From the NCBI GenBank assembly GCA_902765005.1, contig CACWYB010000024.1:1-55540 (forward strand): a stretch of DNA of 55,540 bases, read 5' to 3'. The position numbers and the translations under genes are program-made. A model generated the notes under the pieces. That model saw nothing but the letters and a program-made list of their open reading frames with translations. It had not been told where the DNA came from and made no database searches. The stretch comes from an uncultured Eubacteriales bacterium. Its GTDB lineage: Bacteria; Bacillota; Clostridia; Christensenellales; CAG-138. The first letter of the stretch is position 1; every line of letters begins with the position of its first letter. Shown here piece by piece: positions 1 to 6,906 of this stretch.

Positions 1-441
1 TTCTTTATCGAGTTCTTCGATAGTCGGACTGCAGTCGCGCTCGCCTACGATGCGCCTTCTCGTGCAGTGGCGGCAGTACATTGCGCACTGCGTCGTTACA
101 AGAAGGAGGACCCTGTCTGGGTACCGGTGAACTATGTGCGGCGTTACCGAGGAACCGCCTTCATTTAAGGGGTCATGCATATCACCGGGGCAGAGCTCGA
201 GCTCCTTTGATGATACTATACACTGCTTTCTGATCGGGTCATCGGGATCGTCCGGATCGATCAGAGAAAGAAAGTAAGGAGTGGCAGCCATACGGAAGCG
301 GACCGTGCAGCTTTCTATCTCGCTTCTGAGCTCATCGCTGACTGGTATCCATTTTGACAGCTGCTGTGCATTGAACACCCTGTTTCGCATCTGCCAGTGC
401 CAGTCATTCCATTGAGGATATTCTTCTTCGTAATTTGTCAT
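1..441 (-). CDS. kamA: KamA-family radical SAM aminomutase (lysine/glutamate 2,3-aminomutase-like), 3' end cut by window
   Basis: Only the first 147 codons are in the window; the reading frame is open to base 1. The N-terminus has the WNDWHWQ and NRV pattern of the lysine 2,3-aminomutase family, and residues C119, C123 and C126 form the CxxxCxxC radical-SAM cluster site (CAMYCRHC), followed by the family's TRRR stretch. Known family members use SAM, PLP and a 4Fe-4S cluster to move an alpha-amino group to the beta carbon of lysine or glutamate; which substrate is used here cannot be told. The ATG at 441 is preceded by AGAAGGACAAA, a good ribosome site. It lies 19 bases after the ATP-grasp gene, so the two are probably one operon. 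Confidence 0.88.
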   Translation of the reverse strand, partial: MTNYEEEYPQWNDWHWQMRNRVFNAQQLSKWIPVSDELRSEIESCTVRFRMAATPYFLSLIDPDDPDDPIRKQCIVSSKELELCPGDMHDPLNEGGSSVTPHIVHRYPDRVLLLVTTQCAMYCRHCTRRRIVGERDCSPTIEELDKE

Positions 442-460
442 TTTGTCCTTCTCGAATAGT

Positions 461-1459
461 TTATTTTTCAATACGTGAGAGAGCACTTTCCGCAACGGCT
501 GCTATGAGATCGTCGTAGGAAAGCCCGACCGCCTCGGCTGCCATCGGAAAATCGCTGTAATTCGGAGCAAGCCCGGGCAGCGGGTTTATCTCAAGAAAAC
601 AGGGGCATCCGTCCTTATCCATGCGGAAATCGATCCTTGCGAGGTCACGGCAGCCGAGAGCATTGAAGATCGTTCTTGCCGCTTCAGTCATTTCGGTGAG
701 CGCCTCCGGTATGTCCGACGGACATTCATAATGCACGTGCTTTCTGAATTCTTTTTTTATTTTGTAGCTGTAGACGCAGTAATCGCCCTGCGTGGGATGC
801 TCGTAAACTATCTCCATAGGGGGAAATACCTGAACATCATCGCCCGTTCCCAGGAGACCTACCGTAAATTCACGGCCGGATAAAAATGTTTCCACGAGCA
901 TATCCTGTTTGTAATCGGCGAAAAGTCTCTTCAGCATAGCTGTGAGCTCATCGCGGTCCTGTGCTATGCAGTCCTCGGAGATACCTTTGCCCGAGCCTTC
1001 CGCATTGGGCTTTACGATCACCGGATAGTCCATTTCCGGTATATCGTTCTCGTGTCCGGGGGATACGAGACAGAACGGTGACGTCCTCACCCCGAAGGAC
1101 ATAGCAAAACGCTTACACATGGCCTTATCCAGTGTAAGCGACATAACAAGGGCATCGCTGCCCGAATATGGAATATCAAGTAGTGATAAAAGCGCGGGAA
1201 CCTGAGCCTCGCGGTCACGTCCGCCGCGGCCCTCGGCTATATTGAATACAAAACGGATATCCTCCGCCTTCAGTTTTTCGGGAAGATCGCGTCCGGCCTC
1301 TATGACCGTCACATCAAGCCCGCTCTTTCTCAGGGAAGCAGCTATCGCCTCCACTGTTTCGGGGCTGTCAAATTCAGCCTCTTCGTCTATTACTCCAGTG
1401 CCGTCACCATGATCTATGTTGGCGACAAGAGCCGTTTTTCCTTCAAAAGAAACAGCCAT
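461..1459 (-). CDS. ATP-grasp ligase of the D-alanine--D-alanine ligase type
   Basis: 332 residues, close to the normal size of a Ddl ligase. Visible ATP-grasp landmarks are the IVKPNAEGSGKGI glycine-rich segment (about residues 150-162), ETFLSGREFTVGLL, the acidic ARIDFRMDKDG strand and the metal-binding EINPLPGL near residue 296. Family members join two carboxyl/amine substrates through an acyl phosphate. EINPLPGLAP differs a little from the EINTLPG of true Ddl, and the gene leads into a kamA gene, so it may use a beta-amino acid or other special substrate rather than make cell-wall D-Ala-D-Ala (inference). The ATG at 1459 has AGAAAGGTG about eight bases upstream. Confidence 0.82.
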   Translation of the reverse strand: MAVSFEGKTALVANIDHGDGTGVIDEEAEFDSPETVEAIAASLRKSGLDVTVIEAGRDLPEKLKAEDIRFVFNIAEGRGGRDREAQVPALLSLLDIPYSGSDALVMSLTLDKAMCKRFAMSFGVRTSPFCLVSPGHENDIPEMDYPVIVKPNAEGSGKGISEDCIAQDRDELTAMLKRLFADYKQDMLVETFLSGREFTVGLLGTGDDVQVFPPMEIVYEHPTQGDYCVYSYKIKKEFRKHVHYECPSDIPEALTEMTEAARTIFNALGCRDLARIDFRMDKDGCPCFLEINPLPGLAPNYSDFPMAAEAVGLSYDDLIAAVAESALSRIEK

Positions 1460-1497
1460 TTTCGTACACCTTTCTATCAGAGTCTGTGACCAGAATG

Positions 1498-1526
1498 ATT
1501 ATAGTTTATGGGAGTATAAAGAGCAA
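1498..1526 (-). promoter_or_regulatory. sigma-A type promoter for the ligase-kamA operon
   Basis: Read on the minus strand: TTGCTC, 17-base spacer, TATAAT, ending about 39 bases before the ligase start. The rest of the 1460-1655 gap has no other feature I can support. Confidence 0.6.
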
Positions 1527-1655
1527 TAGATTAAGTTGTAACGGTTTCATTTTCTTTCTCTTGTATACCATTTCTTCGGTTTCGCGTTGGATCATTTCTT
1601 TCGGATTCATTTCGGATATAGAGGAGGAAGTTGATTTTCTTTCCGCCGACTTCCA

Positions 1656-1690
1656 TTCCCCAAAAACAAAAATTATTTGATTTTGGGGAA
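1656..1690. repeat. 35-bp palindrome, copy 1: probable operator
   Basis: A perfect inverted repeat, TTCCCCAAAA - 15 bases - TTTTGGGGAA, 41 bases before the DUF4143 gene. The -35 box TTGATT (1677-1682) lies partly in its right arm, so a protein bound here would block the promoter. A second copy with the same arms and the same 15-base spacing lies at 2930-2964, at the end of the gene. Confidence 0.75.
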
Positions 1691-1705
1691 TGAAAAGGGT
1701 ATAAT
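1677..1705 (+). promoter_or_regulatory. promoter of DUF4143 ATPase gene 1
   Basis: TTGATT, exact 17-base spacer, TATAAT (1700-1705), followed 27 bases later by the ATG and by GGAGG at 1723-1727. It overlaps the palindrome at 1656-1690. Confidence 0.7.
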
Positions 1706-1731
1706 AAAGCTACAATAGGCTCGGAGGGATC

Positions 1732-2943
1732 ATGATGAAGCTTATCGAACGTACTGCATATCTGGAAGAAATGAAGGATCTTCTTCAGACACCGGATATC
1801 AAGGTGATCACAGGTGTCCGCCGATCGGGAAAGTCCAAGCTGCTGGACGCACTGGCTGCATGGCTTCGGGCCAACGACCAGGACGCAAATATCATCCACA
1901 TCAATTTTAATCTTACAGAGTACGAGCACCTCATGGAATACCATGCTCTGGAGGGTTATGTTGAGGAGCATTATCAGGACGGGAAGAACAATTATCTTTT
2001 GGTCGATGAGGTGCAAATGTGCCCAGCCTTTGAGAAAGCAATCAACAGCCTGCACGCAAAGGAGAAATATGACATCTATGTGACCGGTTCAAATGCCTTC
2101 CTGCAAAGCAGTGATCTGGCGACGCTGTTTGTTGGCCGCACCTATGAGATCCATGTGTTTCCGTTTTCCTTCAAGGAATACCTCGCCTATTTCCCCTCGG
2201 AGAATCTATACGGCAGCTTGACAAAATACATCACTGAGGGCGGCATGGCCGGCTCCTATCTATATAAAAACCAGGAGCAGAAATACCGTTACATCAACAG
2301 CGAAGTGTTAAATGCTTTGATCGTCCGTGATATCGTGAAAAAGTATAGGTTGAAGAACGAGCCTCTGCTGCACGAGCTGATCGATTTCCTGATGGACAAC
2401 ATCGGAAACGTCACATCCGTTCGGTCGATAACAGATACTCTCTCCTCCAATAAGACGAAGGTCGATCATAAGACTGTTGGGAAATATATGGACGCTCTGT
2501 GTAAGGCTTTTGCGTTCTATCGAATACGGAGATATGATATCCGAGGGAAGCGATACCTCCGTTCCGAGGATAAGTATTATCTGGCGGATCAGAGCTTCCG
2601 CTTTGCCAGGCTGGGAACAAAGAATATGGATTACGGTCGCGTGCTGGAGAATATCGTTGCCATCGAATTGCTCCGCCGCGGGTATGAGGTATATGTCGGA
2701 GTCCTCTATAACAAGGAGATCGACTTTGTCGCCATGAAACAGGGCGAGAAGCTCTATATCCAGGTAGCGAACGATATCTCCGAGCCGAAGACCTTTGAAA
2801 GGGAAGTCACCCCGCTGTTAAGCACCAAAGACGCATATCCGAAGCTGGTAATTGCACGCACCTATCAGCCGGAATATCAGCATGAAGGCATCCGAGTCAT
2901 CGATGCCGCGGACTGGTTGAATGATCCTGTTCCCCAAAAATGA
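1732..2943 (+). CDS. AAA-type ATPase with DUF4143 C-terminal domain (1)
   Basis: 403 residues. The N-terminal ATPase has a Walker A motif GVRRSGKS (28-35) and Walker B LLVDEVQ (about 90-96), with the TGSNAFL sensor segment after it. The C-terminal half has the DUF4143 arrangement, including GRVLEN and KEIDFVA..YIQVA, which resembles a PD-(D/E)xK nuclease-like fold with Q in place of the usual E. This family is common in gut Firmicutes and archaea; its biological role is not established. The start at 1732 (or the ATG three bases on) follows GGAGG. The last codons (VPQK and stop) lie inside the left arm of a 35-bp palindrome that also occurs upstream, an arrangement suggesting a self-regulated or mobile cassette. 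Confidence 0.85.
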   Translation: MMKLIERTAYLEEMKDLLQTPDIKVITGVRRSGKSKLLDALAAWLRANDQDANIIHINFNLTEYEHLMEYHALEGYVEEHYQDGKNNYLLVDEVQMCPAFEKAINSLHAKEKYDIYVTGSNAFLQSSDLATLFVGRTYEIHVFPFSFKEYLAYFPSENLYGSLTKYITEGGMAGSYLYKNQEQKYRYINSEVLNALIVRDIVKKYRLKNEPLLHELIDFLMDNIGNVTSVRSITDTLSSNKTKVDHKTVGKYMDALCKAFAFYRIRRYDIRGKRYLRSEDKYYLADQSFRFARLGTKNMDYGRVLENIVAIELLRRGYEVYVGVLYNKEIDFVAMKQGEKLYIQVANDISEPKTFEREVTPLLSTKDAYPKLVIARTYQPEYQHEGIRVIDAADWLNDPVPQK

Positions 2944-2964
2944 TTTTTTATTGATTTTGGGGAA
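2930..2964. repeat. 35-bp palindrome, copy 2, over the stop codon of DUF4143 gene 1
   Basis: TTCCCCAAAA - 15 bases - TTTTGGGGAA, with arms identical to those at 1656-1690, same total length, and a similar spacer (TTATTGA against TTATTTGA before the right arm). The left arm encodes the last residues and stop of the ATPase. No -10 box follows at the right distance, so it does not look like a promoter here; it could act as a second protein site, a transcription end or a cassette boundary. Confidence 0.75.
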
Positions 2965-3027
2965 CAGAAGAAAAGGCCGCGAGCTTAAATCTTTTGTCTG
3001 AAGAAACAATATACTAATGTCTCAAAA

Positions 3028-3053
3028 CGCTACTTGACGATTGTCAAGTAGCG
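3028..3053. repeat. perfect 11-bp inverted repeat
   Basis: CGCTACTTGAC - GATT - GTCAAGTAGCG. The stem is perfect with a four-base loop, but the following bases (CCTTTCATT) are a poor U-run, so it may be a weak terminator or a protein site. It lies in the 2965-3207 gap, which has no gene I can support. Confidence 0.55.
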
Positions 3054-3140
3054 CCTTTCATTGATAAGTTACATCACTTTTGAGGCAAGTTCTCAATGGA
3101 AATCAGCAGCAGGCAATTCGACTGAATTATCACTTCTATA

Positions 3141-3209
3141 GGGTGAAAATTCACTTTATTCACCCCGGAGAGCGAATTTTCAGTGAATATTCACTTTACT
3201 GGGTGAATT
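3141..3209. repeat. cluster of GTGAA/TTCAC palindromes
   Basis: Two related dyads: GGGTGAA (3141-3147) pairing with TTCACCC (3159-3165), and the perfect 14-base palindrome AGTGAATATTCACT (3182-3195). Both contain TTCACTTTA, and a further GGGTGAAT follows at 3201. The cluster runs up to the stop of the small Cys-rich gene. It may be an orphan operator of the DUF4143 type left after gene loss (inference). Confidence 0.5.
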
Positions 3210-3423
3210 ATCGCACAAAGGGGGCGCGGTATTCGGCGTTGATCTCGGCGATCTCCTTTTCTCCGTCGATGTAAGGCTGATAGAGGCTGTCGATCCGGCC
3301 GCCGCCCCTGTTGTCGCAGCCGGAGCAGAACTCGCACTCCGCCCCGCAGCCACCCCACAACGCCCGCCGGACGATCTCCTCCCGCTCCTCACGGGTCGTA
3401 TCTTTGATCAAAATAGATTTCAT
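3208..3423 (-). CDS. small Cys-rich protein of a widespread Clostridia family
   Basis: 71 residues beginning MKSILIKDTTREEREEIVRRAL and carrying a CxxxCxxCxxC cluster (CGAECEFCSGC, about residues 26-36) that could bind zinc or an Fe-S cluster. I recognise the N-terminal pattern from many small Firmicutes proteins, often mislabelled as PurH in databases; no function is known. A GGAGG site lies eight bases before the ATG at 3423. Its codon use and GC are higher than those of the flanking spacers. Confidence 0.7.
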   Translation of the reverse strand: MKSILIKDTTREEREEIVRRALWGGCGAECEFCSGCDNRGGGRIDSLYQPYIDGEKEIAEINAEYRAPFVR

Positions 3424-3478
3424 GGCGTACCTCCTCGTTCCGACAATTAGGGAATAGTATCACTCAGTATGAGCGCAA

Positions 3479-3664
3479 TTATTCCCTACTCCGGCCTCGG
3501 CTAACTCTTCCGTCGTTCCCCTCTTCTAGGCGCGCCCGAAGATCGCGGAACGTGTCCTCCATGGGCGCGACACGACCAGCAACCACGTTCGCCTCGCTGT
3601 CTGCAAGAGCCCGCAGCAGCTCCAGCTCCGCCTGCATCTGGCGATGATCTTGCAAATTCAACAT
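3479..3664 (-). CDS. small hypothetical protein, resembles the C-terminal part of a Phd/YefM-type antitoxin
   Basis: 61 residues, mostly helical. The segment LLRALADSEANVVAGRVAPMEDTF is like the C-terminal tail of Phd-family antitoxins (EALAEAEADIAAGR-like), but the DNA-binding N-terminal domain is missing and no toxin gene is next to it. The ATG at 3664 has GGAGGAGA about eight bases upstream, which supports translation. It could be an antitoxin remnant or an unrelated small helix protein. The gap from 3665 to 3772 holds no further gene. Confidence 0.45.
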   Translation of the reverse strand: MLNLQDHRQMQAELELLRALADSEANVVAGRVAPMEDTFRDLRARLEEGNDGRVSRGRSRE

Positions 3665-3772
3665 GTACGTATCTCTCCTCCAGTTGACTATGATGATCGC
3701 AGGTTGATGGGATTCTCTGCAAGTCCTCGATGTTTCAGCACAGCTTATCTATTTGTTTGATCCTATTCGCTG

Positions 3773-4462
3773 TCATACCACAACAAAGTCGTCCATTACA
3801 AAGCGAAAACGATCTATCGTCTTGTCGATATGCCAGTGTCCACAAATCCATTGAGTATAGGTCAAGCGATCCTCTATCGTATCCAACCATTCTTCTGTGC
3901 TTCGATCAACGGCGGTCTGATCTATGCAAGACATAAACGCTTCTACAGGAACATACTTCTGCGGGCATGTATGTGAAAGCACAAGATCAACGGTCCAACC
4001 AACCGAATCAAGTCGTGCTTCCACCCTTGCCTTGATTGCGTTATCCGGCTGTTCGCTGGAAAACCAATTATATCCGTGAGCCAAGCGAAACGGCTTATCG
4101 ACAGAATATGCGCCTCCGATCACGATGGCTTTATGCCCATCTAGATCATAGATTTCTCCATCCTTGGCAAACAGAATGTTGGGATATTCGTCCTCCACAT
4201 AGACCTTGCCGCCACGCCATTCTGTTTCGTGATAATACGGCAGATTATAGGGGCGTTCCTCATGATTCCCATGGATCGAGAATACCGTCACACCCATACG
4301 CTTCAGGAACGACTTGGCCAGAAAATCATGAGATCCCCGATCATAGTTCCACCCGGCATCCCCGAGGATGACGATCGTATCATCCGCCGTAAGAGCAAAC
4401 CGCTCTTTGAACTTAAACAGTTTTTCTACATCTCCGTGCGTGTCGCCGGTATAGTAAATCAA
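3773..4462 (-). CDS. calcineurin-like metallophosphoesterase
   Basis: 229 residues with the full set of metallophosphoesterase motifs: GDTHGD (D7 and H9), GDAGWN (34-39), GNHE (about 65-68), SHTC (about 164-167) and GHWH (about 208-211). These residues bind two metal ions; substrates in the family range from phosphoproteins to nucleotides and RNA ends, and none can be assigned here. The start is a TTG at 4462, chosen because the MIYYTGDTHGD N-terminus matches the family and AGAGAGG lies upstream. It begins 21 bases after the stop of the second DUF4143 gene, so they may share a transcript. Confidence 0.85.
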   Translation of the reverse strand: MIYYTGDTHGDVEKLFKFKERFALTADDTIVILGDAGWNYDRGSHDFLAKSFLKRMGVTVFSIHGNHEERPYNLPYYHETEWRGGKVYVEDEYPNILFAKDGEIYDLDGHKAIVIGGAYSVDKPFRLAHGYNWFSSEQPDNAIKARVEARLDSVGWTVDLVLSHTCPQKYVPVEAFMSCIDQTAVDRSTEEWLDTIEDRLTYTQWICGHWHIDKTIDRFRFVMDDFVVV

Positions 4463-4483
4463 TGCTGTCGAAGCCTCTCTATG

Positions 4484-5710
4484 CTAAATGATGTTCGACG
4501 GGATAAAGCAGTTGTTTTCATCAATGGGAAGTGGAACGTCGGTCATGCAGACAACGCCACCGTTTCCAACACCCTTTTCAGTCGATTTCAGAACAGAAAA
4601 CGCACGGATCAGGCTTCGCTCCGGTGCACTGGCCTTTTTGATCTCTATCGGATGCAGAACGCCGTTCTCCTCCAGGATAAGGTCGATCTCTTTCATGTTC
4701 TTGTCCCGATAAAAGTTGAGATTGACCTTGCTCTTGCCATAGGCAACATTCCGGATGAACTCGCCAACCACGTGGTTCTCATAATAATGCCCAGCAACAG
4801 CTCCGTTCATCAGCACATCCCGGGATGTCCAGGAAGACAGATAGGCGCAGAGGCCGGTATCGCAGAAATACAGCTTGGGAGCCTTGATCAGCCGCTTCAA
4901 TTCGTTGGATGCATAGGGCTCCAGAAGGGTGATGATACCCATGGATTGCAGGACCTTCACCCACTCCTTGGCGGTCGCGCCCGTCACCCCGGCGGAGGTG
5001 GCCAGATCGTTATAGTTTAGCAGCTGCCCGGCGAAGGCCGCACATGCCCGTAAAAACTTGCGGAAGCCCTCGGTGTCGTTGATGCCGTTATCGTCCACGG
5101 CATCGCGCATGAGATAGGTCTCAATGTAGGAGTTGAAATACTCCTGCATCTGCTCCTGATCCAGCGCCTGCACATCCGGCATGCCGCCCCGCCAGATCCG
5201 CTCGAACGTATCGACAATATTGTTTTCCGGGAACAGCCGCTTCCGCTCTGCCCATCCGGAAAAGGAGAAGTCGATCTCATTCTCAGGATAGATGCCCAAA
5301 AGCTCATGCTGGGAAAGGCTGTACATTTTCAGCACGCACAGCCGACCAGCCAGGGAGTCGCCGGCCTTCTTCATCAGTTTTTTGCTCTGGGACCCGGTCA
5401 GCCAGAACAGCCCCTTTTCTTCGCTCTCGTCGCAGAGGATCTTGATTCGCTCGAACAGCTCCGGTGCTTTTTGGACCTCGTCGATCAGGATGGGCGGCCG
5501 ATAGGTCTGCAAAAACAGCTTCGGGTCCGTTTGGGCAAACTGCCGCAGCTGGGTATCGTCCATCGTCACATAGGTTCGGTTCTGATCTTTCGCTAGCTGC
5601 TTGAGCATGGTGGACTTGCCCACCTGCCTTGCGCCAACGACCATCACCGCTTTGAACGCCTCGCTCATCCGTAAAAACTTGCGTTCCAGCTCTCGTCTGA
5701 TATAGACCAT
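4484..5710 (-). CDS. AAA-type ATPase with DUF4143 C-terminal domain (2)
   Basis: 408 residues. Walker A is GARQVGKST (26-34), Walker B is LIDEVQ (75-80), and a TGSQS sensor follows. The DUF4143 half ends in KEIDLIL..PIEIKKA, a more complete PD-(D/E)xK-like signature than in the ATPase at 1732-2943. The two proteins belong to the same superfamily but are different subgroups. A GGGGGGAGG ribosome site precedes the ATG. The promoter has a gene-specific palindrome over its -10 box, which points to self-repression. The metallophosphoesterase gene follows directly. Confidence 0.87.
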   Translation of the reverse strand: MVYIRRELERKFLRMSEAFKAVMVVGARQVGKSTMLKQLAKDQNRTYVTMDDTQLRQFAQTDPKLFLQTYRPPILIDEVQKAPELFERIKILCDESEEKGLFWLTGSQSKKLMKKAGDSLAGRLCVLKMYSLSQHELLGIYPENEIDFSFSGWAERKRLFPENNIVDTFERIWRGGMPDVQALDQEQMQEYFNSYIETYLMRDAVDDNGINDTEGFRKFLRACAAFAGQLLNYNDLATSAGVTGATAKEWVKVLQSMGIITLLEPYASNELKRLIKAPKLYFCDTGLCAYLSSWTSRDVLMNGAVAGHYYENHVVGEFIRNVAYGKSKVNLNFYRDKNMKEIDLILEENGVLHPIEIKKASAPERSLIRAFSVLKSTEKGVGNGGVVCMTDVPLPIDENNCFIPSNII

Positions 5711-5725
5711 GCTTCCTCCCCCCTT

Positions 5726-5778
5726 TTAGGCTAAAATGAAGTCGACTATATTTTAGCCTAACTTTTTCGCGTTGTCAA
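5726..5778 (-). promoter_or_regulatory. promoter with overlapping palindromic operator, DUF4143 gene 2
   Basis: On the minus strand: TTGACA (5773-5778), exact 17-base spacer, TAAAAT (5750-5755). A perfect 12-bp dyad, TTAGGCTAAAAT - 12 bases - ATTTTAGCCTAA (5726-5761), contains the whole -10 box in one arm. This is a near-consensus promoter built to be blocked by a dimeric DNA-binding protein. Confidence 0.8.
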
Positions 5779-5815
5779 CGTTACCGTTCCTGTATTATTT
5801 GCGTTGAATAATACA

Positions 5816-6346
5816 TTAAAATGGGATATCATCCATTTGAAGTTCGACAAAGCTCTCCTTTTTTGATGGAATCCTAGACAAATATTCTTCAACAATATAA
5901 GTGTTCAGCGTGGCACATAGGTTTAAACAAAAATGAGCTAGGGTAGCCGGAATAATAGCTTTCTCCATTCCTGCGCCGTGACCAACATTTAGATTGTTCC
6001 GAAGAAAAGGAAGGCTCATTAAGACTTTATCTTTGAATGCGCTTCCTTTCAATCCCCCAGGAAGAGGAGATACTAAATCTGCAAACAGTTGCGCTAACCT
6101 GTCTGGATTGTTTTGATCCGCCCCACACACTATTTTCATAGCACTCTCATAGCTTTTTTCCGCATAAAAGACACATTCAGAGAATTCTCCCTTTTGATAA
6201 TTCTCCAAAGCTGTCAGATACTCATCGGTTGCATTTTGAAAAGCTGGGACTTCACATTTTGCTTGATTAAGGGCCTGCAACATTTTTTCTTGCAAATCCT
6301 TTTCAAACATTAGCTTGTCAATTTTTATGATCCTTCCATCAATCAA
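5816..6346 (-). CDS. HEPN / Abi-C-like protein, last gene of the type III R-M operon
   Basis: 176 residues, not closely recognised. The layout (helical region with YAEKSYESAMKIVCG, then SLPFLRNNLNVGHGAG at about 111-126) resembles the C-terminal domain of abortive-infection proteins, and R116 to H123 fits the Rx4-6H motif of HEPN ribonucleases. HEPN proteins act as RNases in phage-defence and toxin systems; that role is inferred here from the motif and the location. The start is probably a TTG overlapping the previous stop (TTGA), with no clear ribosome site, so translational coupling is likely; the start is uncertain. Confidence 0.6.
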   Translation of the reverse strand: MIDGRIIKIDKLMFEKDLQEKMLQALNQAKCEVPAFQNATDEYLTALENYQKGEFSECVFYAEKSYESAMKIVCGADQNNPDRLAQLFADLVSPLPGGLKGSAFKDKVLMSLPFLRNNLNVGHGAGMEKAIIPATLAHFCLNLCATLNTYIVEEYLSRIPSKKESFVELQMDDIPF

Positions 6347-6903
6347 TCGTAAAGGACTGTCATATCAATGTATCCGCAGAAATTGTTCGGGAACTGATTG
6401 GGAAAAGTCAACTCTGGAAGTTCTATTTTGTTTCGAATTCTGCTAATTGCATCAGTCCTCTTATTGTAAAACAGAGTTAGTTGGCCTGAATCCTTAACTG
6501 GAAACGAGCCAGAAGATAGGCGTTCATAAATCTGTCCCTTGCTGGTAATATAAGGTGGCATTGGGCCTTCTTCAACCTTTATCACGTAGATGGTAATACC
6601 ATCTGCACGCGTAAGAGTTTTTACATCAAATATAGGTGTCGGAAGAACAGAATCATGGATTGTCGTATGTATCCGCTGCTCATTCCATGCGGTACATCCA
6701 CCAATGCTTTTATTGTCACTTACGCCTAATAGCACATATCCTCCGTAGGTGTTGGAAAAGGCGACTATTTCTTTTGTCAGTTTCTCGTTGGGTTCACGAT
6801 CCTCTTTGAACTCGAAGAACGTGTTTTCTTCGCCGTCAATCAAAAAAGCCTCAACATCAGAGAAACTAAGCTGATCCCAATTCTTGTTATTGATATTGAC
6901 CAT
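6343..6903 (-). CDS. Schlafen AlbA_2-domain protein
   Basis: 186 residues. The pattern FFEFKEDREPNEKLTKEIVAFSNTYGGYVLLGVSD (about 29-63) is the core of the AlbA_2/Schlafen domain, which binds nucleic acid and in some members cleaves RNA. The protein is about the size of the domain alone plus a short tail, without the helicase or winged-helix part many relatives carry. The ATG at 6903 is served by GGAGGAGTG, which lies over the end and stop codon of mod, three bases upstream. It sits between the methyltransferase gene and a HEPN-like gene, suggesting a defence role. Confidence 0.75.
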   Translation of the reverse strand: MVNINNKNWDQLSFSDVEAFLIDGEENTFFEFKEDREPNEKLTKEIVAFSNTYGGYVLLGVSDNKSIGGCTAWNEQRIHTTIHDSVLPTPIFDVKTLTRADGITIYVIKVEEGPMPPYITSKGQIYERLSSGSFPVKDSGQLTLFYNKRTDAISRIRNKIELPELTFPNQFPNNFCGYIDMTVLYD

Positions 6904-6906
6904 GTA

